Below are positions 26,894 through 35,492 of a stretch of 64,000 nt of DNA, in pieces; the stretch's first letter is position 1; the number at the start of each line of letters is the position of its first letter. The translations under genes and the position numbers were made by a program. Origin of the DNA: Streptomyces pyxinae (GTDB taxonomy: Bacteria; Actinomycetota; Actinomycetes; Streptomycetales; Streptomycetaceae). Under the pieces are notes generated by a model. That model worked only from the letters and a program-made list of their open reading frames with translations. It searched no databases and was not told the DNA's origin. The stretch is from contig NZ_JANUGQ010000017.1 in NCBI RefSeq assembly GCF_024756275.1, positions 103,563 to 167,562 of the forward strand, written 5' to 3'.

Positions 26894-27916
26894 ATGAACG
26901 CCATGCCCCCGCCCCCGGTCTCCGTGATCATGCCGGTCCTCAACGAGGAGCGGCACCTGCGCGACTCGGTCCGTCACATCCTTGAGCAGGAGTACGACGG
27001 CGAGCTGGAGGTGGTGATCGCGCTCGGCCCGTCCACCGACCGCACCGACGAGATCGCCGCCGAACTGGTCGCCGGGGACTCCCGGGTGCACACCGTGCCC
27101 AACCCCACCGGGCGCACCCCGGCGGCGCTGAACGCGGCGATCAAGGCGTCCCGCCATCCGATCGTGGTGCGGGTCGACGGGCACGGCATGCTCTCCCCGA
27201 ACTACATCGCCACGGCGGTACGGCTGCTGGCGGAGACCGGCGCGCAGAACGTCGGCGGCATCATGCACGCGGAGGGCGAGAACGCCTGGGAGGACGCCGT
27301 CGCGGCGGCGATGACCTCCCGGATAGGCGTCGGCAACGCGGCCTTCCACACCGGTGGCGACGCGGGCCCGGCCGAGACCGTCTATCTGGGGGTCTTCCGG
27401 CGGGAGGCGCTGGAGCGGCAGGGCGGCTACAACGAGGAGTTCATCCGCGCCCAGGACTGGGAGCTGAACTTCCGGATCCGCGAGGCGGGCGGGCTCATCT
27501 GGTTCTCCCCCGAGCTGCGGGTGCAGTACCGGCCCCGGCCGAGCGTCCGGGCGCTGGCGAAGCAGTACAAGGACTACGGCCGGTGGCGTCATGTGGTCGC
27601 CCGCTACCACCAGGGCTCCATCAACCTCCGTTATCTGGCCCCGCCGACCGCCCTCTGCGCCATCGCCGCCGGTGTGGTGGCCGGTGCCACCGTCTCGCCG
27701 CTGGGCTTCGTGGTCCCGGCCGGGTATCTGGCCGCGATAACCGCCGGCTCCGTCCCGGCGGGCCGGGGCCTGCCGCTGAAGGCCCGGCTCCGGATCCCGG
27801 TCGCGCTCGCCACCATGCACATGTCCTGGGGGTACGGCTTCCTCACCAGCCCGCGTTCGCTGGCCCGGAAGGTGATCGCCAGCCGTCGCCCGGCCGTGGT
27901 GCCCGCCGCCGACTGA
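26894..27916 (+). CDS. Family 2 glycosyltransferase, membrane-associated
   Basis: A 340-residue GT-A enzyme. The nucleotide-sugar site starts with VSVIMPVLNEERHLRDSV; VVRVDGHGMLSPNYI carries the DxH/DxD-type metal site; AQDWELNFRIREAG holds the likely base (EDW-like, here QDWE). Two hydrophobic segments near residues 250-290 anchor it to the membrane. Position between LCP genes suggests it builds the lipid-linked glycopolymer that LCP proteins attach to peptidoglycan. TAACGT about 8 bases before the ATG suggests a short leader. An ATG three codons downstream is a possible alternative start. Confidence 0.88.
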   Translation: MNAMPPPPVSVIMPVLNEERHLRDSVRHILEQEYDGELEVVIALGPSTDRTDEIAAELVAGDSRVHTVPNPTGRTPAALNAAIKASRHPIVVRVDGHGMLSPNYIATAVRLLAETGAQNVGGIMHAEGENAWEDAVAAAMTSRIGVGNAAFHTGGDAGPAETVYLGVFRREALERQGGYNEEFIRAQDWELNFRIREAGGLIWFSPELRVQYRPRPSVRALAKQYKDYGRWRHVVARYHQGSINLRYLAPPTALCAIAAGVVAGATVSPLGFVVPAGYLAAITAGSVPAGRGLPLKARLRIPVALATMHMSWGYGFLTSPRSLARKVIASRRPAVVPAAD

Positions 27917-28050
27917 CCGCGCCGCCCGCCCATCGGCCCGAATCCGTGCCATGGGGACCCGGACCGCCGCGCCCGCCCGGGCAACGGGGTCGCCCGCGCC
28001 GGTCGGGCCCGGCCGCGCCGCTGGGCCGGGCCGCCGAACCGTACGTCCCG

Positions 28051-28081
28051 AGGGGCCGCCGAAACACTGTCGGCGGCCCCT
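28051..28081. terminator. Convergent terminator hairpin
   Basis: AGGGGCCGCCG and CGGCGGCCCCT form a perfect 11-bp stem with a 9-base loop AAACACTGT, between the glycosyltransferase and LCP gene 3. Confidence 0.85.
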
Positions 28082-28146
28082 CTCCCGTACCCCGGCGCCC
28101 GGGTGCTCCCGGCCGGCGGCCCGGCGGGATTACCGGCGCGGCGCGG

Positions 28147-30156
28147 CTAGCGGGCCGGGGCGGTGTCCCGGTAGGGCGCGTAGACGTCCATGCACCCGGT
28201 GTCGTCGGCGCCGTTCGACACCTCGGCGTCCTCGGGGAGGTCGCCCGCCTTCGGCTTGGCCGGTGGCTTGGGATAGGTGTCGCCCTCGCGCCAGTCGGCC
28301 CCGACGGTGACCGTCAGTCCGGTCACCTCGCCCGAGGCCCGTACGGCGGTCGCGGGCAGCCCCACCGCGGCGGCCACCGACAGGGCGTCCGCCCGGCCCT
28401 GGGCCCCGGTGCCCGCCGGGTAGACGAGGGCGGTCCGCTCGGCCGGTGCCAGGTCCGTGGCGGCGGCCGCCCGTCCGAACCCCTGGTCGCGCAGCGCCCG
28501 GGCCACCTGGCCGGCCCGGCCCCGGACGGATCCCTCGCCTCCGCCGCCGGTGCCGTTCACCACCGTGACGGCGAGCGAGCCGGGCGCGGTCGCGGCGGGG
28601 CCGCTCGCGGACGCCGCCGGGCTCGGGGAGGTCCCGGCCCCCGGAGCCGTACCGGAGCCGGTGTCCCGCGGGCCGCCGTTCTTGTCGAAGGCGACGTCCT
28701 CCCGGAGCATCCGCCAGATCCGCTGGGCCGAACTGTCCACCGGCACCAGGTGATTGGCGTCCCGGGGATCCGGAGCGGTGGGCAGGGTGGTCATGGTGAT
28801 CCGGTTGACCGGTACGTCCTTGAGCTCCATGGCCAGGTCGAACAGGGCCGGAACCGAGCCCAGTTCGTCGGAGACCTGGAGCGCCTCGATGCCCGCCTCG
28901 GCCAGGTTCATGATCCGGCCCGAGTCGGTGAAGGCGTTCTGGCTCTTGAGCTGCCGCAGCATGGAGTTGAGGTACATGTGCTGGGCCTTGGCCCGGCCCT
29001 GGTCGTTGTAGAACGCGTGCCGGGTGCGCAGCCACTGGAGCGCCTGCTCGCCCTGCACATAGCTGTCACCGGCCGGCAGCCGCAGGCCCGAGCCGCCCTT
29101 GACCATGGCGGTCGGCTTGTCGTGCACCGGGTACTTCACACAGACCTTCACCCCGCCGATGGCGTCCGCCATCTTCACCACACCGGCGAAGTCGATCATC
29201 ATCCAGTGGTCGATGTAGATACCGCTCAGCTTCTCCCAGGTGGTCAGGGTGCAGCCCGGACCGCCGCGGGTCAGCGACTCCGTGATGATCATGTCGGTCG
29301 CGCGAAACGTTTCTCCAGTGGTGGAGTCCCGGCACTCCGGTATGTCGACCCGGGTGTCGCGCGGAACGCTGAGCACCGAGGCGTTCTTGCGGTCGGCCGA
29401 GACGTGCAGCAGCATCTGCACATCGCCGCGCGGCTTGTCCCCGGCCGTGTCGCGGGCCCCGCCCAGCGCGATGTTCTCCTCGGTGTTCCGGCCGTCGGCG
29501 CCGATGAGCAGGATGTTGAGCGGTGTCTTGCCGGCCGAGTCCGGCTCCGCCTTCCGTACGCCGCTGATCCCGCCGCTGCGATCCCCGGTACGGATCTTGT
29601 CGTTGAGCCGCTGGATGTAGAGGTAACCCGCGCCGGCGGTGCCGAGTATCAGCAGGGAGAGCACACAGGCGACCCAGCGGAGCACCCGTCGCCGGCCGCC
29701 CTTGCCGCTCCGGTCTCCCCGTACGGCCCGTCCGGCCGGGGCCGGGCGCGCACCCCCGCCCTGCCGGGGCACCCGCCCCCGCGAGGGCACGGAAGCGGAC
29801 GAGGCCGAAGAGGCCGAAGAGGCCGACGAGCCCGAAGAGGTCGGTGAGCCCGGCGAGGTCGAAGAGATGGGCGAGCGCGAAGAGACGGGCGCGCCCGACG
29901 AGTTCGACGAGACGGATGAGCCCGATGCCATGGATGAGCCCGATGAGGCCGATGAGGCCGGTGCGGCCGATGGGATGGGCGAGACCGACGGGGCGTGTCT
30001 TCCGCCGGCCGATTCTCCGCCGTCCTCCGCCGGTTCGCCGTCCTCCGCGGATTCGCCGGCGGAGCCCCCGCCGGGCCGGCCGCCGCGCCGGCCGGTCTCA
30101 CGCGTGCCCGGGACGCGCTTCCGCGCCCCCTCCCCGCGCGCACTGTCGCGTCCCAC
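28147..30156 (-). CDS. LytR-CpsA-Psr (LCP) family protein 3, serine-rich leader
   Basis: A 669-residue LCP protein with an unusual cytoplasmic tail: residues 55-120 are about half serine in SSx repeats, encoded by 9-base tandem units. A helix (VLRWVACVLSLLILGTAGAGYLY) precedes the LCP domain (NILLIGADGRNTEEN, RGDVQMLLHVSADRKNASV, SVPRDTRVDIPEC, GPGCTLTTWEKLSG, GGVKVCVKYPVH, GEQALQWLRTRHAF). The LytR_C-like region starts at LAVTVVNGTGGGGEG. Cysteines recur at four domain positions including the C-terminal DTGCMDVY. The GTG at 30156 follows GGGGGGACC. Only 30 bases separate it from LCP gene 4 upstream, so they share a transcript. Confidence 0.88.
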   Translation of the reverse strand: MGRDSARGEGARKRVPGTRETGRRGGRPGGGSAGESAEDGEPAEDGGESAGGRHAPSVSPIPSAAPASSASSGSSMASGSSVSSNSSGAPVSSRSPISSTSPGSPTSSGSSASSASSASSASVPSRGRVPRQGGGARPAPAGRAVRGDRSGKGGRRRVLRWVACVLSLLILGTAGAGYLYIQRLNDKIRTGDRSGGISGVRKAEPDSAGKTPLNILLIGADGRNTEENIALGGARDTAGDKPRGDVQMLLHVSADRKNASVLSVPRDTRVDIPECRDSTTGETFRATDMIITESLTRGGPGCTLTTWEKLSGIYIDHWMMIDFAGVVKMADAIGGVKVCVKYPVHDKPTAMVKGGSGLRLPAGDSYVQGEQALQWLRTRHAFYNDQGRAKAQHMYLNSMLRQLKSQNAFTDSGRIMNLAEAGIEALQVSDELGSVPALFDLAMELKDVPVNRITMTTLPTAPDPRDANHLVPVDSSAQRIWRMLREDVAFDKNGGPRDTGSGTAPGAGTSPSPAASASGPAATAPGSLAVTVVNGTGGGGEGSVRGRAGQVARALRDQGFGRAAAATDLAPAERTALVYPAGTGAQGRADALSVAAAVGLPATAVRASGEVTGLTVTVGADWREGDTYPKPPAKPKAGDLPEDAEVSNGADDTGCMDVYAPYRDTAPAR

Positions 30157-30186
30157 CCCAGGTCCCCCCTGTCGATCAGGCGCGCG

Positions 30187-32052
30187 TCACTTCGCGCACA
30201 CCTGCTTGTCCGCCGCCACCCGCTGCACGCCCTTCGGGGTCTTCGCCGGACCGGCGATCGGGACACCCGCTCCCTTGAAGTCCCCGCCGAGCGTCAGCGT
30301 CATCGGCTGCTTCGCTCCCGCCTCCGCCGTGCCCTGCTTGAGGGCGGTGGCCGGCAGGCCCATCAGATCCGCCAGCTTCCGCGCCTGGTCCGCCTGGTTG
30401 GGGGCGAACTCCAGCTGGGTCTTCGGCAGGTCCTGGGGCGCGTTGCTCTTGTTGGAGGATTTCAGCACACCCTGCTCGTTCTGCAACCAGAGGATGGTGG
30501 ACTGCGCCGCGCCCTGCTTGCCGCTCCCGTTGTACACGTCCACCCGTACGCCGGAGGCCTCGGCCCGGGGGCCCTTGAGCAGCGCCGCCTGCGCCGTCTT
30601 GGCCTCCTTCTCCTTCTTCTTCACCTCGGTGAGCGAGACGTCGTTCTGGAGCATCGAGAAGAGCGGCTTGGCCCGGCCCTCGTCGACCACGACCGTGGCC
30701 TTGACCTTCTCGGCCGGATTGTCGAGGACCGGGAGGGTGGTGAAGGTGATGTTCTTGGGATCCACCTTGGACATCTCCATGCCCAGGTCCTTGAGGTGGC
30801 CGATGCTGCCTATCCCCTTGTCGACGGTGAGCGCCTTGGTCGCCGCCTCGGCCAGGTCGAACAGCTTCGACGGGTCGGTGAGCGTGTCGCTGGACTTCAT
30901 CTTGCGGATCATCGAGCTCAGGAACTGCTGCTGGGTCTCGATCCGGCTCAGGTCGCTCTCGTTGCCGAAGCTGTGCCGGGTGCGGACGAAGGCGAGGGCC
31001 TGCTCGCCCTGGATGGTGTGTCTGCCCGCCGGCAGGTTGAGGTGCGAGTCCTTGTCGTTGACGTCCTTGGCGAGGCAGACCTCCACGCCCTGCACCGCCG
31101 TCGTCAGCGTCTTGACCGCGTTGAAGTCGACCATCATGAAGTGGTCGGGGCGCACCCCGGTGAGCTGCTCGACCGTGCGCATGGTGCAGCCCGGGTCGCG
31201 GTCGCTCTGCCCGAGACTGGTGTTGAACCGGACGCCCCGCTGGCCGGGGACGGTCTTCTTGGTGCCGTCCGGCATGATCGTGTCGCAGTCCGGAATGTCG
31301 GTGATCAGGTCGCGCGGGATGGACAGCGCCGTCGCGTTGGTCCGGTCCTTGGAGACATGGAAGAGGATCGTGGTGTCGGCGTGGCCGGGGCTGTCCTTGT
31401 CGCCGTAGCCCTCGTTGCCGGACCCGGTGCGCTTGTCGGTGCCGATCACCAGGATGTTGACGGGCTGGTCCTTGGCGAAGCCCTCGCTGCCGGCGTCCGC
31501 CACGTCGATGGTGCTGAGGTTGTTGTTCAGATGCTGGTAGTAGGCGTACGCGCCGGCGGCGGTGCCCACCAGGACGAAGGCGGTGACCCCGCCCCCCCAC
31601 ACCAGGACCTTCTTCTTGCCGGACTTCGGCGGCTTCCGCTTGCGCCGCCCGGCCGCGGCGGGGCCGCCACCGGCGCCGCCCGGGCCGCCCGGGCCGTCCG
31701 GGGCTCCGGGGGCGCGGCGCCTGCGCTGGCCCGGGACACCGGCGGTCCGGTCGCCCGGGCGTCCGTCGGTCCTGGGGCCGCCGGGGGCCCCGGCGGGGCC
31801 GCCCGGGCCCGGGGCCCGGCGCCGGCCGGTGGGGACGGCGCCGGAGGAGGACCGAGGGCCCGAAGACGCCGAGGACGCCGAGGACGCCGAGGACGGGGAT
31901 GAGGGGGACGACGACGAGGGCGCGGACGAGGAGGCGGCCGCTTGCTCCGCGGAATGGTCCAGTCGCAGTTCGTAACTACCGGTCTGCGGGTTGAGCACCC
32001 ACTGGTCGGCGGGGTCGATGTCGTCCGCCCGTCCACGGCTGTGCGCGTCCAC
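30187..32052 (-). CDS. LytR-CpsA-Psr (LCP) family protein 4, with LytR_C domain
   Basis: A 621-residue LCP protein. The cytoplasmic leader (DIDPADQWVLNPQTGSYELR, then Ser-rich and Gly/Pro/Arg-rich stretches and a lysine cluster) is followed by one helix and the domain: VNILVIGTDKRTG, HADTTILFHVSKDRTNATALS, IPRDLITDIPDC, DPGCTMRTVEQLTGVRPDHFM, GVEVCLAKDVND, GEQALAFVRTRHSFG. LytR_C begins at VRVDVYNGSGKQG and the protein ends QVCAK. The GTG at 32052 is preferred because MDA-type starts are recalled in homologues; an ATG at 32064 directly abutting GGAGG would add four residues. LCP gene 3 follows 30 bases later. Confidence 0.88.
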   Translation of the reverse strand: MDAHSRGRADDIDPADQWVLNPQTGSYELRLDHSAEQAAASSSAPSSSSPSSPSSASSASSASSGPRSSSGAVPTGRRRAPGPGGPAGAPGGPRTDGRPGDRTAGVPGQRRRRAPGAPDGPGGPGGAGGGPAAAGRRKRKPPKSGKKKVLVWGGGVTAFVLVGTAAGAYAYYQHLNNNLSTIDVADAGSEGFAKDQPVNILVIGTDKRTGSGNEGYGDKDSPGHADTTILFHVSKDRTNATALSIPRDLITDIPDCDTIMPDGTKKTVPGQRGVRFNTSLGQSDRDPGCTMRTVEQLTGVRPDHFMMVDFNAVKTLTTAVQGVEVCLAKDVNDKDSHLNLPAGRHTIQGEQALAFVRTRHSFGNESDLSRIETQQQFLSSMIRKMKSSDTLTDPSKLFDLAEAATKALTVDKGIGSIGHLKDLGMEMSKVDPKNITFTTLPVLDNPAEKVKATVVVDEGRAKPLFSMLQNDVSLTEVKKKEKEAKTAQAALLKGPRAEASGVRVDVYNGSGKQGAAQSTILWLQNEQGVLKSSNKSNAPQDLPKTQLEFAPNQADQARKLADLMGLPATALKQGTAEAGAKQPMTLTLGGDFKGAGVPIAGPAKTPKGVQRVAADKQVCAK

Positions 32053-32273
32053 GGTTCCCTGCATCCTCCGTCGGTGCCACGCGAGGCGCCTCCCCCGGTG
32101 GGCGCTCGGTCCCTCGATCCATTGCGTGCGCGACCTCGCGGTCGGAGCACCGGATCGCGTCACACTATCCGCCCAGTTCAGCGCGGGGCGACGCCCGTGA
32201 CAAATTCCACGCCCCTTACACGGGGACATAACGCCCCATAGGTAAGGGCCGCCGCCGCTCCGTCGATGACCGG

Positions 32274-34280
32274 TTACTCGCAGGTACCGGCCGCGGCGTT
32301 GGTCCCGGCGAAGGTCGGCGTCACCGAGGGGCGCGTCTTTCTCGGCTGCCCGTTCGGCTCCTCACCCCTGGACGTGCCCTCACCGGCCCGCTCCGGGACG
32401 ACGGTCACCGGCCGGTCCTCGCGCAGCCGCTGGAAGAGCGCGCCGGCCTTCGGCAGCAGCTGGTCGCGGTTGCGGTCCCCGCTGTACGGCTTCCTGGGCA
32501 CGGTGAGGAACTGGACCTTCTCGGTCGGTACGTCCCGCAGCGCGCGGGACAGGTCGTAGAGGTCCTTCAGGGAGTCGAGGCCGGGGTCGGTGGTGAGGGA
32601 CCTGGTCGCCGCGTCCAGGACCGGGTAGAGCCGCGCCGGGTTGAGCAGCACCCCATTGCTCTGGACCTTGTTGACGAGCGCGCCGAGGAACCGCTGCTGA
32701 CGATCCATCCGGCCGGTGTCGCTGCCGTTGCCGAGGGTCTTGCGGGCCCGTACGTAGCCGAGGGCCTGCTCACCGCCGAGCGTCTGGCCGCCCGCCCGCA
32801 GGCTGAGGTGCGCCTCGGGGTCGTCGATCGGCTCGTCCACACAGACCCGTACGCCGCCGACCGCGTCCACCATGTCCTTGAAGCCGGCGAAGTCGATCAC
32901 CATGTGGTGGTCCACCCGGATGCCGGTCAGTTTCTCCAGGGTGCGTACGGTGCAGGCCGTGCCGCCGCGCTCGAAGGCCAGGTTGAACTGGGCGAACCGG
33001 GCGGTGCTGGTGGAGCCGTCCGGCGCGCGGCAGGCGGGCTGGCGCACCATCAGGTCGCGGGGCACCGAGACCGCGGTGGCGCTCTGCCCCCGCGCGGCCA
33101 GGTGCAGCAGGATCGTCGTGTCCGACCGCTGGGTGCCCTTGTCCCGGCCGTACCGCCCGTTCTCCTGGCCGGCCCGGCTGTCGGAGCCGATGAGCAGGAT
33201 GTTCCGGGCACCGCGCACCGCGGCGGCGGGGCGCTCCTTCTCGTACCGCTCCAGTTCGGCGGCGGCCGAGGTGTCGGTGGTGATGTTGCCGTCCAGCTTC
33301 CGGTACAGCCACCAGGCGCCCCCGGTGGCGGCCAGCACGACGACCGCCGTGCCGAGTGCCACCCGCCGGGGCCACCGCCGCGCCCGCCCCGGGCCCCGCC
33401 CCCCACCGGAGCCTCCGGGCGGGGCGGGGGCGCCACCCGGTGGGGGCGGGGGGCCCGGGCGCCCGGTGCCCGCGCCGGTGCCGCCGCCGGTACGGGTGGC
33501 GGCGGGGCGCCCGGCACGCGGGGCGCCGGTGCCGGCGGGCTGCCCGCGCGCGCCGGTACGGGGACGGGCGGCGGCCCGACCGCCCGCCGGGGCGGAGGCG
33601 GCAGGGCGCTCGGCACCCGGGGCGCCGGTGCCTGGGTGCCCCGGACGGGCGCCCCCGCCGGTGCCGGGCGGTCTCGGGCCCGGGCGGACCGGCGGGGACG
33701 CGGTGGGCCGGGCCGCCTCCGCGCCGGCGGATCGTGTACCGGGGGCTTCCGCACCGTGCGTCGTCGCACCGGGGGGCTTCGCGCCGGACGTCGCACTGGG
33801 GGGCTTCGCGCCGGACGTCGCACTGGGGGGCTTCGCGCCGGACGTCTTCGCACTCGGGGCCTTCGCGCCGGCCGGGCCGGCGGGGGGCCCGGGCGGGCGG
33901 GGGCGGGGCCGCCGCCCGGTGGGCCGGGGGCCCGCCGGAGCGGGGCGCGCGGCACCGGCCTCCGGCGCGGACGGCGGGGGAGCGGGGCGCGCGGCACCGG
34001 CCTCCGGCGCGGGTACGGGGCGCGGCGCGCCGGCACCGGCCTCCGGGACGGACGGTGCGGGAGCGACGTGGTGCCTCGGGGGCGGGGGAGCGGCGTCGGG
34101 ACCGGGGAGCGCGGGAGCGGCGTCGGGACCCGGGGAGGGGGAAGCGGCTTCGGGACCAGGGGGCGGGGGAGCGGGCGGGCGTACCTCGCCGGGGGTGCCC
34201 GGCCGGCGGGGACGGCCGGCGGACGGGCGCCGTCCCTTCCCGCCGTTCTTCCCGCTCTTCCCGTTCTTCCCCTTGGTCAC
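32274..34280 (-). CDS. LytR-CpsA-Psr (LCP) family protein 5
   Basis: A 668-residue LCP protein whose first 300 residues are a Pro/Ala/Gly-rich basic tail with repeats such as SGAKPPSAT three times (26-base DNA repeats near 33770-33850) and APEAGAARPAP. A helix (RRVALGTAVVVLAATGGAWWLY) precedes NILLIGSDSRAG, QRSDTTILLHLAARGQSATAVS, VPRDLMVRQPAC, GTACTVRTLEKLTGIRVDHH, GGVRVCVDEPIDD, GEQALGYVRARKTL. There is no LytR_C domain; the protein ends AGTCE. The GTG at 34280 has AAGGA 12 bases upstream. It lies 221 bases upstream of LCP gene 4 in the same direction. Confidence 0.88.
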   Translation of the reverse strand: MTKGKNGKSGKNGGKGRRPSAGRPRRPGTPGEVRPPAPPPPGPEAASPSPGPDAAPALPGPDAAPPPPRHHVAPAPSVPEAGAGAPRPVPAPEAGAARPAPPPSAPEAGAARPAPAGPRPTGRRPRPRPPGPPAGPAGAKAPSAKTSGAKPPSATSGAKPPSATSGAKPPGATTHGAEAPGTRSAGAEAARPTASPPVRPGPRPPGTGGGARPGHPGTGAPGAERPAASAPAGGRAAARPRTGARGQPAGTGAPRAGRPAATRTGGGTGAGTGRPGPPPPPGGAPAPPGGSGGGRGPGRARRWPRRVALGTAVVVLAATGGAWWLYRKLDGNITTDTSAAAELERYEKERPAAAVRGARNILLIGSDSRAGQENGRYGRDKGTQRSDTTILLHLAARGQSATAVSVPRDLMVRQPACRAPDGSTSTARFAQFNLAFERGGTACTVRTLEKLTGIRVDHHMVIDFAGFKDMVDAVGGVRVCVDEPIDDPEAHLSLRAGGQTLGGEQALGYVRARKTLGNGSDTGRMDRQQRFLGALVNKVQSNGVLLNPARLYPVLDAATRSLTTDPGLDSLKDLYDLSRALRDVPTEKVQFLTVPRKPYSGDRNRDQLLPKAGALFQRLREDRPVTVVPERAGEGTSRGEEPNGQPRKTRPSVTPTFAGTNAAAGTCE

Positions 34281-34596
34281 GTCAGAGTCCGTCCTTCACG
34301 GGGTCGGCGGCGGCGTACCGGTCGGCGGTACCGGTCGGACGGGGAATGTCCCCTGGCACCGATCATCCACCGGTGGCGCCGGGGCGACCCGGGGAGCGGC
34401 CCCGCGCTGCGCCGGACGGGTGACGACCCCCGGTTCCGGCAGCGGCCCCGCCCCGCCCCCGGCCCCGGCAGCCGCGCCCGACCGGGCCGACCGGGCCGAA
34501 GAGGCCGAAGGGGCCGGACCACGCCCGGGGCGCCCGGCCGGACGGGAGGGGCCGGGGCGCACCGAGGGCGCGGGGGCCGGCGCTCCCGGAAGCCGG
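34281..34596. other. Spacer between TIGR03089 gene and LCP gene 5
   Basis: 316 bases. A run of 9-base units (GACCGGGCC twice, then GAAGAGGCC and GAAGGGGCC) lies near 34487-34522. The promoter for LCP gene 5 is presumably in 34281-34400, where the sequence is less biased, but no convincing -35/-10 pair was found. Confidence 0.4.
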
Positions 34597-35355
34597 TCAG
34601 ACCGCCGTGTGAGTGACGCGCTCGCTCTCCACCCGCTGGGACAGCGCCTCCTGGCCCAGCCGGTCGAGGTTCCGGCAGAGCACCACCGAACCGCCGGCCG
34701 CCAGCGGGGCGTACAGCCCGGCCGACAGCCCCTCCCAGGTGTCGTACGGCAGCCCCGACAGCAGCCGAGCGCCCTCCGCGTCCGTCAGTCCGAGGCGCCC
34801 GGCGTCCGCCCGGCCGCGCGCCACCAGGTCGGCGCCGGTGAGCTCGGCGCCCCCGACGGCGAGCGCCGGGGCGTCCGGGTCCACCGGGACGTACGGCGCG
34901 AACCGGTCGCCCTGGGTCGGCACCTCGACCGCGTAGTCGGCGTACCCCTCCGGCGGCGCGGGGAAGCGGCGGCCCAGCGGCGCCAGCGACAGGGCGAACC
35001 GCTCGCCCCGGCAGGCCAGTCCGTCGGCCAGCCGGTCCGGACCGGCCACCACGTGGTCGGCGGCGGCCGCGTCACCGTCCAGGTCCGCGACGACCCCCAC
35101 CGAGGCGCAGGCGATCAGCCAGACGGCGGTCTGCCAGTGCGCGGGCAGCAGCAGCGCCACCCGTTCGCCGGGCTCGGCCGACATGCCGTCCTGGAGCAGA
35201 TTGGCGGTCTTCGCCACCCAATTGGCGAAGGTGGCCACCGACAATTCCACGCGCTCACCGGTGGCGTCGTCGTAGAAGGTGACCAAGGGGCGGGCCGGGT
35301 CCGCGGCGAGCGCGGATCGCAGCAGGTCGGCGGGGGTGCGGTCGCTGGCGTTCAC
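34597..35355 (-). CDS. TIGR03089 family protein (truncated AMP-binding-like domain)
   Basis: A 252-residue protein resembling only the N-terminal half of acyl/aryl-CoA synthetases: ADLLRSALAADPARPLVTFYDDATGERVELSV, NLLQDGMSAEPGERVALLLPAHWQTAVWLIACASVGVVA. The P-loop (usually TSGSTGxPK) and the C-terminal adenylation lid are absent, so classical adenylation is unlikely. Such proteins are conserved in actinobacteria and, from memory, sit beside an LCP/CpsA gene in mycobacteria (Rv3268 by Rv3267). That repeated linkage suggests a function tied to cell-wall polymer attachment. The ATG at 35355 is the natural start. Confidence 0.85.
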   Translation of the reverse strand: MNASDRTPADLLRSALAADPARPLVTFYDDATGERVELSVATFANWVAKTANLLQDGMSAEPGERVALLLPAHWQTAVWLIACASVGVVADLDGDAAAADHVVAGPDRLADGLACRGERFALSLAPLGRRFPAPPEGYADYAVEVPTQGDRFAPYVPVDPDAPALAVGGAELTGADLVARGRADAGRLGLTDAEGARLLSGLPYDTWEGLSAGLYAPLAAGGSVVLCRNLDRLGQEALSQRVESERVTHTAV

Positions 35356-35438
35356 GCGAGCCAGGGTACGCGCGGGGCGCGCGGCGCCGGGGCCGTACCG
35401 GTGACGCCGTCCACCGGACGGCCCGACGGGGTGTCACG

Positions 35439-35458
35439 TGTCCGGGGGTTTCCGGACA
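35439..35458. promoter_or_regulatory. Inverted repeat in divergent promoter region
   Basis: TGTCCGG and CCGGACA flank GGGTTT, giving a perfect 7-bp inverted repeat 35 bases upstream of the secreted amidase and 84 bases upstream of the TIGR03089 gene. It may be an operator or leader hairpin. Confidence 0.4.
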
Positions 35459-35492
35459 GGCGAACCCGATCCGGGGTGCCCACGATCGCCCC

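Noticed and set aside
29795..29990. Acidic-repeat protein encoded on the plus strand opposite the LCP 3 leader
   Set aside because: It is the antisense reading of the serine-rich repeat of a well-supported gene and has no start or ribosome site of its own.
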